A DNA stretch of 6,916 nt from CBDUSL01 sp965370265. Lineage in GTDB: Bacteria > Patescibacteriota > Patescibacteriia > JAXHNJ01. A program made the position numbers and the translations under genes. Positions 1-4,571 of the stretch are shown in pieces. The stretch's first letter is position 1. Every line of letters starts with the position of its first letter. The stretch spans positions 1 through 6,916 of the forward strand of contig CBDUSL010000034.1 in assembly GCA_965370265.1 (NCBI GenBank), read 5' to 3'. The notes under the pieces are model-generated. The model was not told the origin of the DNA. It saw only the letters and a list, made by a program, of their open reading frames with translations, and ran no database searches.

Positions 1-3
1 ATC

Positions 4-48
4 CTCGCAACCAGATGGACTCACTTGCGTTCGTCTCATCGTTGCGGG
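4..48. repeat. Strong imperfect palindrome / candidate extragenic hairpin repeat
   Basis: Positions 6-11 (CGCAAC) pair with 41-46 (GTTGCG). Positions 14-17 (GATG) pair with 37-40 (CATC), and 18-20 (GAC) with 33-35 (GTC), leaving small bulges and a 12-nt loop. That is 13 base pairs, plus possible end pairing at 4-5/47-48. No T-run follows directly, so it is not itself a terminator. It could be a repetitive extragenic palindrome or the 3' part of a structured RNA that begins upstream of the window. All three forward frames are open here, but they run on through the terminator-like hairpin, so I do not call a coding region. Confidence 0.5.
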
Positions 49-62
49 AAAAAAGCAGGGGG

Positions 63-86
63 GATCGCGAGATCGCGTCTTTTTTT
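63..86 (+). terminator. Probable rho-independent terminator of an upstream transcript
   Basis: CGCG (66-69) pairs with CGCG (74-77) across loop AGAT. A64-T78 and G63-C79 extend the stem past a bulged T65. A run of seven T follows (80-86). The stem is short but GC-rich, and it lies just before a new promoter. It would end a + strand transcript that starts outside the window. Confidence 0.5.
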
Positions 87-100
87 GCGCTATAGTTTTA

Positions 101-128
101 TTGACAAAAAGAACTTTTAGGGTATAAG
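101..128 (+). promoter_or_regulatory. Sigma-70-type promoter of the 72-aa gene
   Basis: A consensus -35 TTGACA (101-106) is followed after 16 bp by -10 TATAAG (123-128). The expected transcript start is near 135, about 36 nt before the ATG at 171. The spacer contains the inverted repeat AAAAG-AA-CTTTT (107-118), which recurs in the promoter at 447-475. Confidence 0.75.
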
Positions 129-170
129 CTGAAAACAGAGTGATCCTTAACTTTTTAGGAGGTGCCCAAA

Positions 171-389
171 ATGCCTATGTGGCTAGTATTGGTAGGGGGG
201 ATTGCTCTTGGTGGTATTGGACTTTGGTTGATTTTTAAAAAAAACAACCGGCCTGGTTGGGGGTTTTTTGTCGGATGCATCGGCGCATTTCTCATTATTT
301 TGTTTTTTATGAACGAATTCTGGATTCCGAAAGAAGGTCCAAAGCCAAACCAAAAGACCAGCCAAATCCAAGAAGGGAATAGTAAATGA
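171..389 (+). CDS. 72-aa two-helix membrane protein, function unknown
   Basis: The ATG at 171 is chosen because AGGAGGT (157-163) lies eight bases upstream of it and a good promoter precedes it. A GTG at 162 in the same frame overlaps that ribosome-binding site and is unlikely. The protein has two hydrophobic helices, about residues 4-22 and 31-49. A short basic turn (FKKNNRPGW, residues 22-30) separates them, and a hydrophilic tail rich in Pro, Lys and Gln runs to residue 72. By the positive-inside rule the turn is cytoplasmic and both ends lie outside. The gene is monocistronic, with its own promoter and a terminator at 406-441. The turn and second helix resemble those of the 148-aa product encoded next (551-997), so the two are probably paralogues. 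I do not recognise the family and assign no function. The gene itself is well supported by its signals. Confidence 0.8.
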   Translation: MPMWLVLVGGIALGGIGLWLIFKKNNRPGWGFFVGCIGAFLIILFFMNEFWIPKEGPKPNQKTSQIQEGNSK

Positions 390-405
390 TTCGCTCTCAC
401 TTTTA

Positions 406-441
406 AGCGGTCCCGAACTCTTTAAGGGGCCGCTGTTTTTT
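406..441 (+). terminator. Rho-independent terminator after the 72-aa gene
   Basis: AGCGGTCCC (406-414) pairs with GGGGCCGCT (426-434). This gives nine pairs including one T·G wobble, with an 11-nt loop, followed by G and six T (436-441). The stem sequence GCGGTCCC recurs in the terminator at 1026-1060. Confidence 0.85.
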
Positions 442-446
442 ATCCC

Positions 447-475
447 TTGACAAAAAAGCTCTTTTACGCTATACT
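447..475 (+). promoter_or_regulatory. Near-consensus promoter of the 148-aa gene
   Basis: The -35 TTGACA (447-452) is followed by a 17-bp spacer and -10 TATACT (470-475). The expected start is about 482, so the 5' leader is roughly 68 nt. The spacer again holds AAAAG-NN-CTTTT (454-465), as in the promoter at 101-128. It begins only six bases after the T-run of the preceding terminator, so the two cassettes are tightly packed but transcribed independently. Confidence 0.85.
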
Positions 476-481
476 CCCTTG

Positions 482-503
482 ATAATTTGTTTATACAAAT
501 TAT
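482..503 (+). promoter_or_regulatory. Perfect 22-bp inverted repeat at the transcription start
   Basis: ATAATTTGT (482-490) and ACAAATTAT (495-503) are perfect 9-bp arms around TTAT. The element begins where transcription from the promoter at 447-475 should start. It could be an operator that a dimeric repressor covers, or a hairpin at the very 5' end of the mRNA that protects it from decay. The symmetry is seen directly; the role is inferred. Confidence 0.6.
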
Positions 504-550
504 ATTGGATCTTTTCAATTTACGACTACTTTTACCTGAAGGGAGTTAAA

Positions 551-997
551 ATGTTTTCAATAGTGGGTTTCCAGCTTTCGGCCTTATTGGGGATGTCGTT
601 TGTCATTTCGGCCGCAATTTGTTTTCAGAAAAACAAGAAAGAAGAGGGCTGGTTGCTTACCGCATGTTGCTTAATAACGATTATTGGCACTATTGCCTTT
701 ATGCAAACTGGCATTTTAGGACAACCAATCACGAAAGTCAGCGCCCCTTATTTCAAGAATAAGGTTGTGGTACCAATAAGCGACTATGACAATTTTGTTA
801 CTCTTTTAAGCAAGGATGAAAACGGAACAGAAATAATAATGGTAGAAAGGAAAAATATTGTTTTTGGTTGGAGTAGAGATCTCCTCTATAAACAATGTCA
901 GATCCATAGCTACTTTAGTGACCATTATCTCGCGATCAGAAACCTCAGTACTGATCCCCCACCTAAACCATTCATGTGCATCCCCGATATTTTTTAA
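551..997 (+). CDS. 148-aa two-helix membrane protein with exported C-terminal domain, function unknown
   Basis: The ATG at 551 is preceded five bases upstream by GGGAG (541-545). The frame is open back to a TTG at 479, but that lies at the transcription start and upstream of the ribosome-binding site. Helix 1 spans about residues 4-24 and helix 2 about 35-52, joined by a basic turn (FQKNKKEEGW, residues 25-34). A hydrophilic region of roughly 90 residues follows; its early part (KVVVPISDYDNFVTLL) looks like a folded beta-rich domain. The basic turn predicts an outside location for this domain, where Cys116 and Cys143 could form a disulfide. The Trp-to-Met spacing across helix 2 (W34 to M51) equals that in the 72-aa product encoded at 171-389 (W30 to M47), and the F-x-K-N...GW turn is shared. 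It is therefore probably a longer paralogue. No known domain is recognised. The gene is monocistronic, with a strong terminator at 1026-1060. Confidence 0.8.
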   Translation: MFSIVGFQLSALLGMSFVISAAICFQKNKKEEGWLLTACCLITIIGTIAFMQTGILGQPITKVSAPYFKNKVVVPISDYDNFVTLLSKDENGTEIIMVERKNIVFGWSRDLLYKQCQIHSYFSDHYLAIRNLSTDPPPKPFMCIPDIF

Positions 998-1025
998 CAA
1001 AACTAGTCGTTATTGTACTGTTTGC

Positions 1026-1060
1026 GCGGTCCCTTGCTAAACTTGGGACCGCATTTTTTT
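1026..1060 (+). terminator. Rho-independent terminator after the 148-aa gene
   Basis: GCGGTCCC (1026-1033) pairs perfectly with GGGACCGC (1045-1052) around an 11-nt loop. An A and seven T (1054-1060) follow. Stem and loop length nearly copy the terminator at 406-441. Confidence 0.92.
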
Positions 1061-1092
1061 ATTATTAAAATACGCGGGCTCGAAAACCCGCG
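1061..1092 (-). terminator. Terminator hairpin ending the leftward operon
   Basis: CGCGGG (1073-1078) and CCCGCG (1087-1092) form a GC-rich stem with an 8-nt loop. It lies 28 bases beyond the stop codon of the last leftward gene. On the minus strand it is followed by TATTTTAATAAT, a poorer U-tract than those of the + strand terminators. It faces the terminator at 1026-1060, and together they insulate convergent transcription. Confidence 0.65.
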
Positions 1093-1120
1093 CTTGTTAC
1101 TTTTGTGACTATCTAAAAAT

Positions 1121-2221
1121 CTACCATTCACGAACCCGATCAGAAGGCATTACTTCTATCCAGGTTATCCCCCGATTAAATTCAATTTCATTTCCTTCTA
1201 AGTCATAAAAAATAGTACGGCCCGTTCTTTCCGATTTTTTCCAGGTACCTTCAATAAGCTGTCCGTCACGAAAGACAAAAGCCCGTCCTTCACCATGAGT
1301 TTCTATTATCAAGCGGCCTTTAGCTGGATAGTAATCAACTGGCGGCACTTCCTGAATTACGACATTTTTAGCTTTAATTTCCTCTGAATTATTGGCATCT
1401 ATCTGAACTTCGTCCGCATTATAACGCAGATATAAATTTTCTTCTTGGATGTATTTCCACTCTACTTCGTAGGTGTATGAAGAAAATTTTAATTTATAAA
1501 ATTTTTGGTCCTCTCCCCTTTCTTCCAACTCAGCATCATCCTTAAAAAGCCACATTCGGCTTGTTGATTGTTTGTCCAATAATTCCTTGTCTCTCAAGGC
1601 ATAGGTTAACTTTTCTCCGGAGCTAAACAGATTATGAGGGGCATAAAAAGAAGCATCACGCCAGAAATAAACCTGGTCACTGGAAAGGGCTTCCAGATTA
1701 TTGGTATCATAATCCCGGATATTTCCCAAAGCTTCAGGCGATCCTCCGGCATGAGTATACAAACAGGCATATTCATAGGCCCAATCAAGATAATAAGGCC
1801 TGGCCGAACGGACGGGGCCAATTTTCTCGGCTTTTCCTCCACCGGTATAAAGAACCATAAATCGAGTTGCTCCGCCTTCCGCCAATGTTTCATAAACAAT
1901 TGAAGCATCGGATATTCCTGAATGAGGGCGGACGCTATAAAGATTTTCAATCATTACACAAACCGGCCAAAGATTAGCCGCTTCCTTATTATCAATTTCA
2001 ATCCCGTCAAAACGACGGTAATACTGAACTTTTTTTTCTTCTACTTCAGTACCAAAAACTAAGCTAATCCCTTTTTCAATCCCTACCTCTTGCAGGGCCC
2101 TATCGACTGAACGACCAAAAAAGAGCCACAATAAAAAGCCGGAAATAATTAAAAACCCGCCTAATATAACAAGACGGACTTTTAAACTATTAAAACTAAT
2201 TTTTTTTAAAGATTTTTTCAC
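1121..2221 (-). CDS. DUF3048 (YerB-like) membrane-anchored protein, copy A
   Basis: The 366-aa product has one N-terminal helix (about residues 16-35) and a DUF3048 core, as in Bacillus YerB. Core landmarks are RPHSG (98-102), VYETLAEGG (109-117), GPVRSAR (135-141), His157 with GGSP (159-162), Arg188-Asp189 and APHN (194-197). The C-terminal subdomain carries GEGRAFVFRDG (310-320) and TWIEVMP (353-359). Bacillus YerB is a lipoprotein; this copy has no lipobox, so the helix probably anchors the domain on the outer face of the membrane. The molecular function of DUF3048 is not settled, and I give none. The start is GTG at 2221. No other ATG, GTG or TTG occurs in this frame after the preceding in-frame stop, and no clear ribosome-binding site is seen; a hairpin sits at 2255-2233. 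It is the last gene of the operon and a paralogue of the protein encoded just upstream (2299-3372). Confidence 0.88.
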   Translation of the reverse strand: MKKSLKKISFNSLKVRLVILGGFLIISGFLLWLFFGRSVDRALQEVGIEKGISLVFGTEVEEKKVQYYRRFDGIEIDNKEAANLWPVCVMIENLYSVRPHSGISDASIVYETLAEGGATRFMVLYTGGGKAEKIGPVRSARPYYLDWAYEYACLYTHAGGSPEALGNIRDYDTNNLEALSSDQVYFWRDASFYAPHNLFSSGEKLTYALRDKELLDKQSTSRMWLFKDDAELEERGEDQKFYKLKFSSYTYEVEWKYIQEENLYLRYNADEVQIDANNSEEIKAKNVVIQEVPPVDYYPAKGRLIIETHGEGRAFVFRDGQLIEGTWKKSERTGRTIFYDLEGNEIEFNRGITWIEVMPSDRVREW

Positions 2222-2232
2222 TTTTGTTTTTG

Positions 2233-2255
2233 TCCCAACCCCGCCAGCGTTGAGA
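2233..2255 (-). other. mRNA hairpin just upstream of the GTG start of DUF3048 copy A
   Basis: On the minus strand, TCTCAAC (2255-2249) pairs with GTTGGGA (2239-2233), seven pairs with one G·U, around loop GCTGGCGGG. It ends 11 bases before the GTG and holds the only G-rich tract that could act as a ribosome-binding site. No T-run follows, so it is not a terminator. It may limit translation of the last gene. Confidence 0.4.
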
Positions 2256-2298
2256 ATCCCATTTACTTTGCGGAATTTTTTGTTTTTATTTTAATTAT

Positions 2299-3372
2299 CT
2301 AGTTGTAGGTAATTTCTCTGTCAGTAGGAACTATTTGAATCCAGGTTTGCCCCGGGTTAAATTGTATTTCTTCGCCAGTCATATCATAAAATTTTGTTCT
2401 CTGATTTCTGGCTTCTTTTTCCCAGGTTGCCTCCAGAGCTAAACCGTCACGAAAAACCACGGCCTTGCCCTCACCGATTGTTTCCATCTGAAGACGAGAC
2501 TCATCTTCCAGGGAAGTTTTTACATACTGAACAATTACATTTTTTGCTTTGATTTGGCCTACATCCCTTGATTCAAATTCTTTTCCTCCCTGAAATCTCT
2601 CATAAATATTTTCTTCGCGATTGTATTTATACTCTACTTTATAGGAATAGCTGGAATAGTCTATTGTAATGTTTTTTTCCTCTTCCGGCCGATCCTCCAA
2701 AGGTGAATCATCCTTAAATTCAAAAGCTTCAAAATTGCCTTCAGCTGGTGCTTCTTTATCACGCAAAGCAAAAACTAATAATTTTGAAGAGGAATAAACA
2801 TTATGAGGAGCCGCTCTTTCGGTATCTCTCCAATAATACCTGGCGTCATAAAACTGATCAAGATTAAAAACATCATAAGTGGAAATTAAAGACATGGCCA
2901 CGGGACTGCCGCCGACATGCCCGTATAAAGCGTTATACTCCTTCGCCCAGTCAAGATAATAAGGTCTGGCCGAACGAACCGGGCCTGTGGACTTTATCTC
3001 GTCTGTTAGGACAAAAATGGCCATAAAACGAGTAATTCCCCCTTCCACCAAAGCTTCATAAACAATACTTGCCTGATCAAGGCCGGATTGTGGCCGAACA
3101 GTAACAAGGTTTTCTATCATCAAAGCAACCGGATAAATATTTTGGTTATCCTTACCGTCATAAACACCATCAATCACCCTTCTTACCAATCCGCTTTCGT
3201 TTGAACTATTTGTATTTTGAGTTGGACTAGAGCCAAAGAGGAAAAATCCAGTTAAAGTAGCGGCTATTGCCACTACTGCAATTATTATGATAATGGGAAG
3301 TTTCTTGCTTTTTTTTACATTACTTAAATATTTTTCTTTTTGGCCTTCAATTTTTATTTTTTTATCCTTCAT
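2299..3372 (-). CDS. DUF3048 (YerB-like) membrane-anchored protein, copy B
   Basis: The 357-aa product starts with a basic cytoplasmic stretch (residues 1-24) and one helix (about 25-47). A Ser/Asn/Thr-rich linker (48-60) leads to the DUF3048 core. Landmarks match copy A: RPQSG (93-97), VYEALVEGG (104-112), GPVRSAR (130-136), His152 with GGSP (154-157), Arg182-Asp183, APHN (188-191), GEGKAVVFRDG (300-310) and TWIQIVP (343-349). No lipobox is present. The ATG at 3372 is chosen over longer in-frame starts up to 3495. AGGAGG lies nine bases upstream, and the extra 41 residues would only be an out-of-frame reading of the rplY tail. The start overlaps the end of rplY by 11 bases, so the two are probably translationally coupled. 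Copy A follows 77 bases downstream. The function of the family is unknown; a role on the outer membrane face is inferred from topology. Confidence 0.9.
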   Translation of the reverse strand: MKDKKIKIEGQKEKYLSNVKKSKKLPIIIIIAVVAIAATLTGFFLFGSSPTQNTNSSNESGLVRRVIDGVYDGKDNQNIYPVALMIENLVTVRPQSGLDQASIVYEALVEGGITRFMAIFVLTDEIKSTGPVRSARPYYLDWAKEYNALYGHVGGSPVAMSLISTYDVFNLDQFYDARYYWRDTERAAPHNVYSSSKLLVFALRDKEAPAEGNFEAFEFKDDSPLEDRPEEEKNITIDYSSYSYKVEYKYNREENIYERFQGGKEFESRDVGQIKAKNVIVQYVKTSLEDESRLQMETIGEGKAVVFRDGLALEATWEKEARNQRTKFYDMTGEEIQFNPGQTWIQIVPTDREITYN

Positions 3373-4129
3373 TTTTCTTTTCCTCCTTGCCCACCGAAGC
3401 TTTAGCAGAGGCAGGCTTATCCCCTTTTTGTTCTTTTTCATCTTTCGGAGCAACCTTTTCATCCGCAGTACTTTCAGCAGAAGCGGATTCTTCACCCTCT
3501 TCTTCCTTTACGCCCTCAACTTCATTAACTTTTTCTTCAATATCTTCTTCAAGAGCCTTTAATTCTTCCTCGGTGCGAGGGGGCTGGGCTTTTGCCACTA
3601 CCTCATCGTCTTTTTCAAGAACCTTAATTTTTTCGGGAATTTTTAAATCTTTAATATAAATTATATCGTCAAATGTTTTTAATAAAGAAAGATCTACCTC
3701 AATCTCATGGACAAGATCACCGGGCAAGCATTCAACTTCAATTTTATCCAATGCTCTTATTAGAACTCCGCCCATTTCCTTGATAGCTGGGGCCTCTCCC
3801 ATAAAATTAATCACAACTTCAGTAGTAATTTTTTCTGTCATTTTCACCGTATGAAAATCAATATGGATAAACTCATCTGTTGTAGGATGAGTCTGAATAT
3901 CCTGAATAAGACATTTGATTGGTTTTCCTTCATCTACAATAAGATCAATAAGACTGGATTCGCCAGTCTTTTCGTATAAACCCTCAAAATTTTTCTTATC
4001 TACAAAAACATTAATATTTTTAAAACCGTGCCCATATACAACAGCGGGAATTTTTTCTTCCCTTCTCAATTTTTTATTTTCTTTCCCACTTTCCTTCCTT
4101 GTTTTTACCTTTAAGATTATTTCTTCCAT
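3362..4129 (-). CDS. rplY: 50S ribosomal protein bL25 (CTC/TL5 form) with acidic/lysine-rich tail
   Basis: This 255-aa protein is the 5S rRNA-binding large-subunit protein in its long two-domain form. Residues about 4-93 are the bL25 N-domain, with the family signature LRREEKIPAVVYG (21-33) and IHIDFHTV (88-95). Residues about 100-184 are the beta-rich C-domain of TL5/CTC proteins, with GEAPAIKEMGGVL (111-123) and the ending VVAKAQPPR (177-185). Residues 186-255 are a disordered tail rich in Glu, Lys, Ser and Ala, longer than most, whose end includes a repeat-derived segment (3416-3389). The ATG at 4129 has AAAAGGA seven bases upstream. It lies 12 bases after the 113-aa zinc-ribbon gene, and its end overlaps DUF3048 copy B, so the three genes form one operon driven from 4554-4527. 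The CTC form is linked to general stress in Bacillus, but nothing here shows stress control. Confidence 0.93.
   Translation of the reverse strand: MEEIILKVKTRKESGKENKKLRREEKIPAVVYGHGFKNINVFVDKKNFEGLYEKTGESSLIDLIVDEGKPIKCLIQDIQTHPTTDEFIHIDFHTVKMTEKITTEVVINFMGEAPAIKEMGGVLIRALDKIEVECLPGDLVHEIEVDLSLLKTFDDIIYIKDLKIPEKIKVLEKDDEVVAKAQPPRTEEELKALEEDIEEKVNEVEGVKEEEGEESASAESTADEKVAPKDEKEQKGDKPASAKASVGKEEKKNEG
3382..3387 (-). promoter_or_regulatory. Ribosome-binding site of DUF3048 copy B, inside rplY
   Basis: On the minus strand this reads AGGAGG, nine bases before the ATG at 3372. It is a full match to the anti-Shine-Dalgarno core and sets the start of copy B within the last codons of rplY. Confidence 0.85.
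3389..3416. repeat. Degenerate palindromic repeat embedded in the rplY tail
   Basis: GCCCACC (3389-3395), GCT (3399-3401), AGC (3404-3406) and GGCAGGC (3410-3416) are nested, partly decayed inverted arms. The element resembles the short GCCCGCC-gaa-GCT...AGC-gaa-GGCGGGC palindrome that I recall as dispersed in many Patescibacteria genomes. Its + strand reading, PTEALAEAG, is typical of that repeat. On the coding strand it specifies KPASAKASVGK near the bL25 C-terminus, and it ends one base before the ribosome-binding site at 3387-3382. The symmetry is visible; the repeat identity is from memory. Confidence 0.45.
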
Positions 4130-4141
4130 CTTTTTATCCTT

Positions 4142-4483
4142 TTAAAGTAGAGCCAGAGCTCTTCCTTCTTCTTTATCTAATAAAAAATGTAAATCTATTA
4201 CATCGTCAATTTCGACTTTTGACGTACTCTTGAATTTTTTAACTTCTTCACTGGTTAGTTCAGTTACCAGTCCCTGGCTCGAAATACTGGAAAGACCCGT
4301 AAAAACGAGGGCCAAAAGCTGGGTACCGCATTTTTCACAAACCATATGTACTAAATGCGCTTCATTAGATTCTTCAATTATTTTCATCTTTACAGGATTG
4401 TAGAAACAATTACAGGCAGGACAATTGGTAATCAAGCGAATATTTTGTTCAGATTGTTCAGATTGTTCAGAAAAAAAATTCAT
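4142..4483 (-). CDS. 113-aa double-CxxC (zinc-ribbon-like) protein
   Basis: The ATG at 4483 has AAAGGA just upstream and a consensus promoter at 4554-4527. An N-terminal SEQSEQSEQ stretch (residues 5-13) comes from a 9-bp triplication. Cys21-x-x-Cys24 (CPAC) and Cys49-x-x-Cys52 (CEKC) then form a likely four-cysteine zinc site, with Cys26 in addition. The C-terminal half holds a helical segment, LTSEEVKKFKS followed by DDVIDLHFLLDKEEG (about 76-107). This Zn-ribbon plus 'DD(V/I)xxLHxFL' arrangement resembles conserved hypothetical proteins I recall from Patescibacteria, but I know no function for them. Its place as first gene of the rplY operon hints at a link with translation, which is only inference. 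No membrane segment or signal peptide is present, so it should be cytoplasmic. Confidence 0.82.
   Translation of the reverse strand: MNFFSEQSEQSEQNIRLITNCPACNCFYNPVKMKIIEESNEAHLVHMVCEKCGTQLLALVFTGLSSISSQGLVTELTSEEVKKFKSTSKVEIDDVIDLHFLLDKEEGRALALL
4445..4471. repeat. Three perfect 9-bp tandem repeats in the start of the 113-aa gene
   Basis: TTGTTCAGA occurs three times in a row (4445-4453, 4454-4462, 4463-4471), encoding Ser-Glu-Gln repeats on the minus strand. An eight-A run (4471-4478; T on the coding strand) abuts it, five codons or fewer from the ATG. Changes in copy number keep the frame, while slippage in the homopolymer would not. Confidence 0.85.
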
Positions 4484-4526
4484 AAATCCTTTGGGGATTA
4501 TAAAAATATATACATATTACATACAT

Positions 4527-4554
4527 ATTATATCATTAATATACGATTTGTCAA
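4527..4554 (-). promoter_or_regulatory. Consensus promoter of the zinc-ribbon/rplY/DUF3048 operon
   Basis: On the minus strand, TTGACA (4554-4549) is followed after 16 bp by TATAAT (4532-4527), both perfect consensus boxes. The start should fall near 4520, giving a leader of about 37 nt. Two 10-bp direct repeats (ATACATATTA on the + strand, 4510-4519 and 4521-4530) lie one helical turn apart across the -10 box and the start site, and may be an operator. No terminator is seen between rodA and this promoter, so read-through from upstream is likely as well. Confidence 0.85.
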
Positions 4555-4571
4555 TATAATTAGCCGATAAA

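Noticed and set aside
15..95. Forward reading frame with ATG at 15, or the tail of an upstream protein
   Set aside because: No ribosome-binding site; all three forward frames are open here; and this frame passes through the terminator-like hairpin and T-run at 63-86.
155..518. Minus-strand open frames (155-400 and 183-518) opposite the 72-aa gene
   Set aside because: They overlap the + strand gene, its terminator and the next promoter, have no ribosome-binding site, and translate to low-complexity Pro/Asn/Ser-rich sequence.
858..1040. Second + strand frame overlapping the end of the 148-aa gene, suggesting a frameshift
   Set aside because: The 148-aa frame reaches its own stop just before the terminator, and the alternative frame runs into the terminator stem. 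No sign of a broken gene.
1634..1950. Open frames on both strands inside DUF3048 copy A (1634-1903 +, 1606-1950 -)
   Set aside because: They lie wholly within a well-recognised domain on the minus strand and have no start signals of their own.
3373..3495. Longer N-terminus for DUF3048 copy B starting at 3495
   Set aside because: It is an out-of-frame reading of the rplY tail (Lys/Arg/Leu-rich), while the ATG at 3372 has a perfect AGGAGG at the right distance.
3387..3659. Plus-strand open frame, Ser/Phe-rich, opposite rplY
   Set aside because: It is the complement of the Glu/Lys-rich bL25 tail. Only its first residues (PTEALAEAG) are informative, as a mark of the palindromic repeat.
4445..4471. 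CRISPR-like array
   Set aside because: Three contiguous 9-bp units without spacers, inside a coding region; this is a microsatellite-type repeat.
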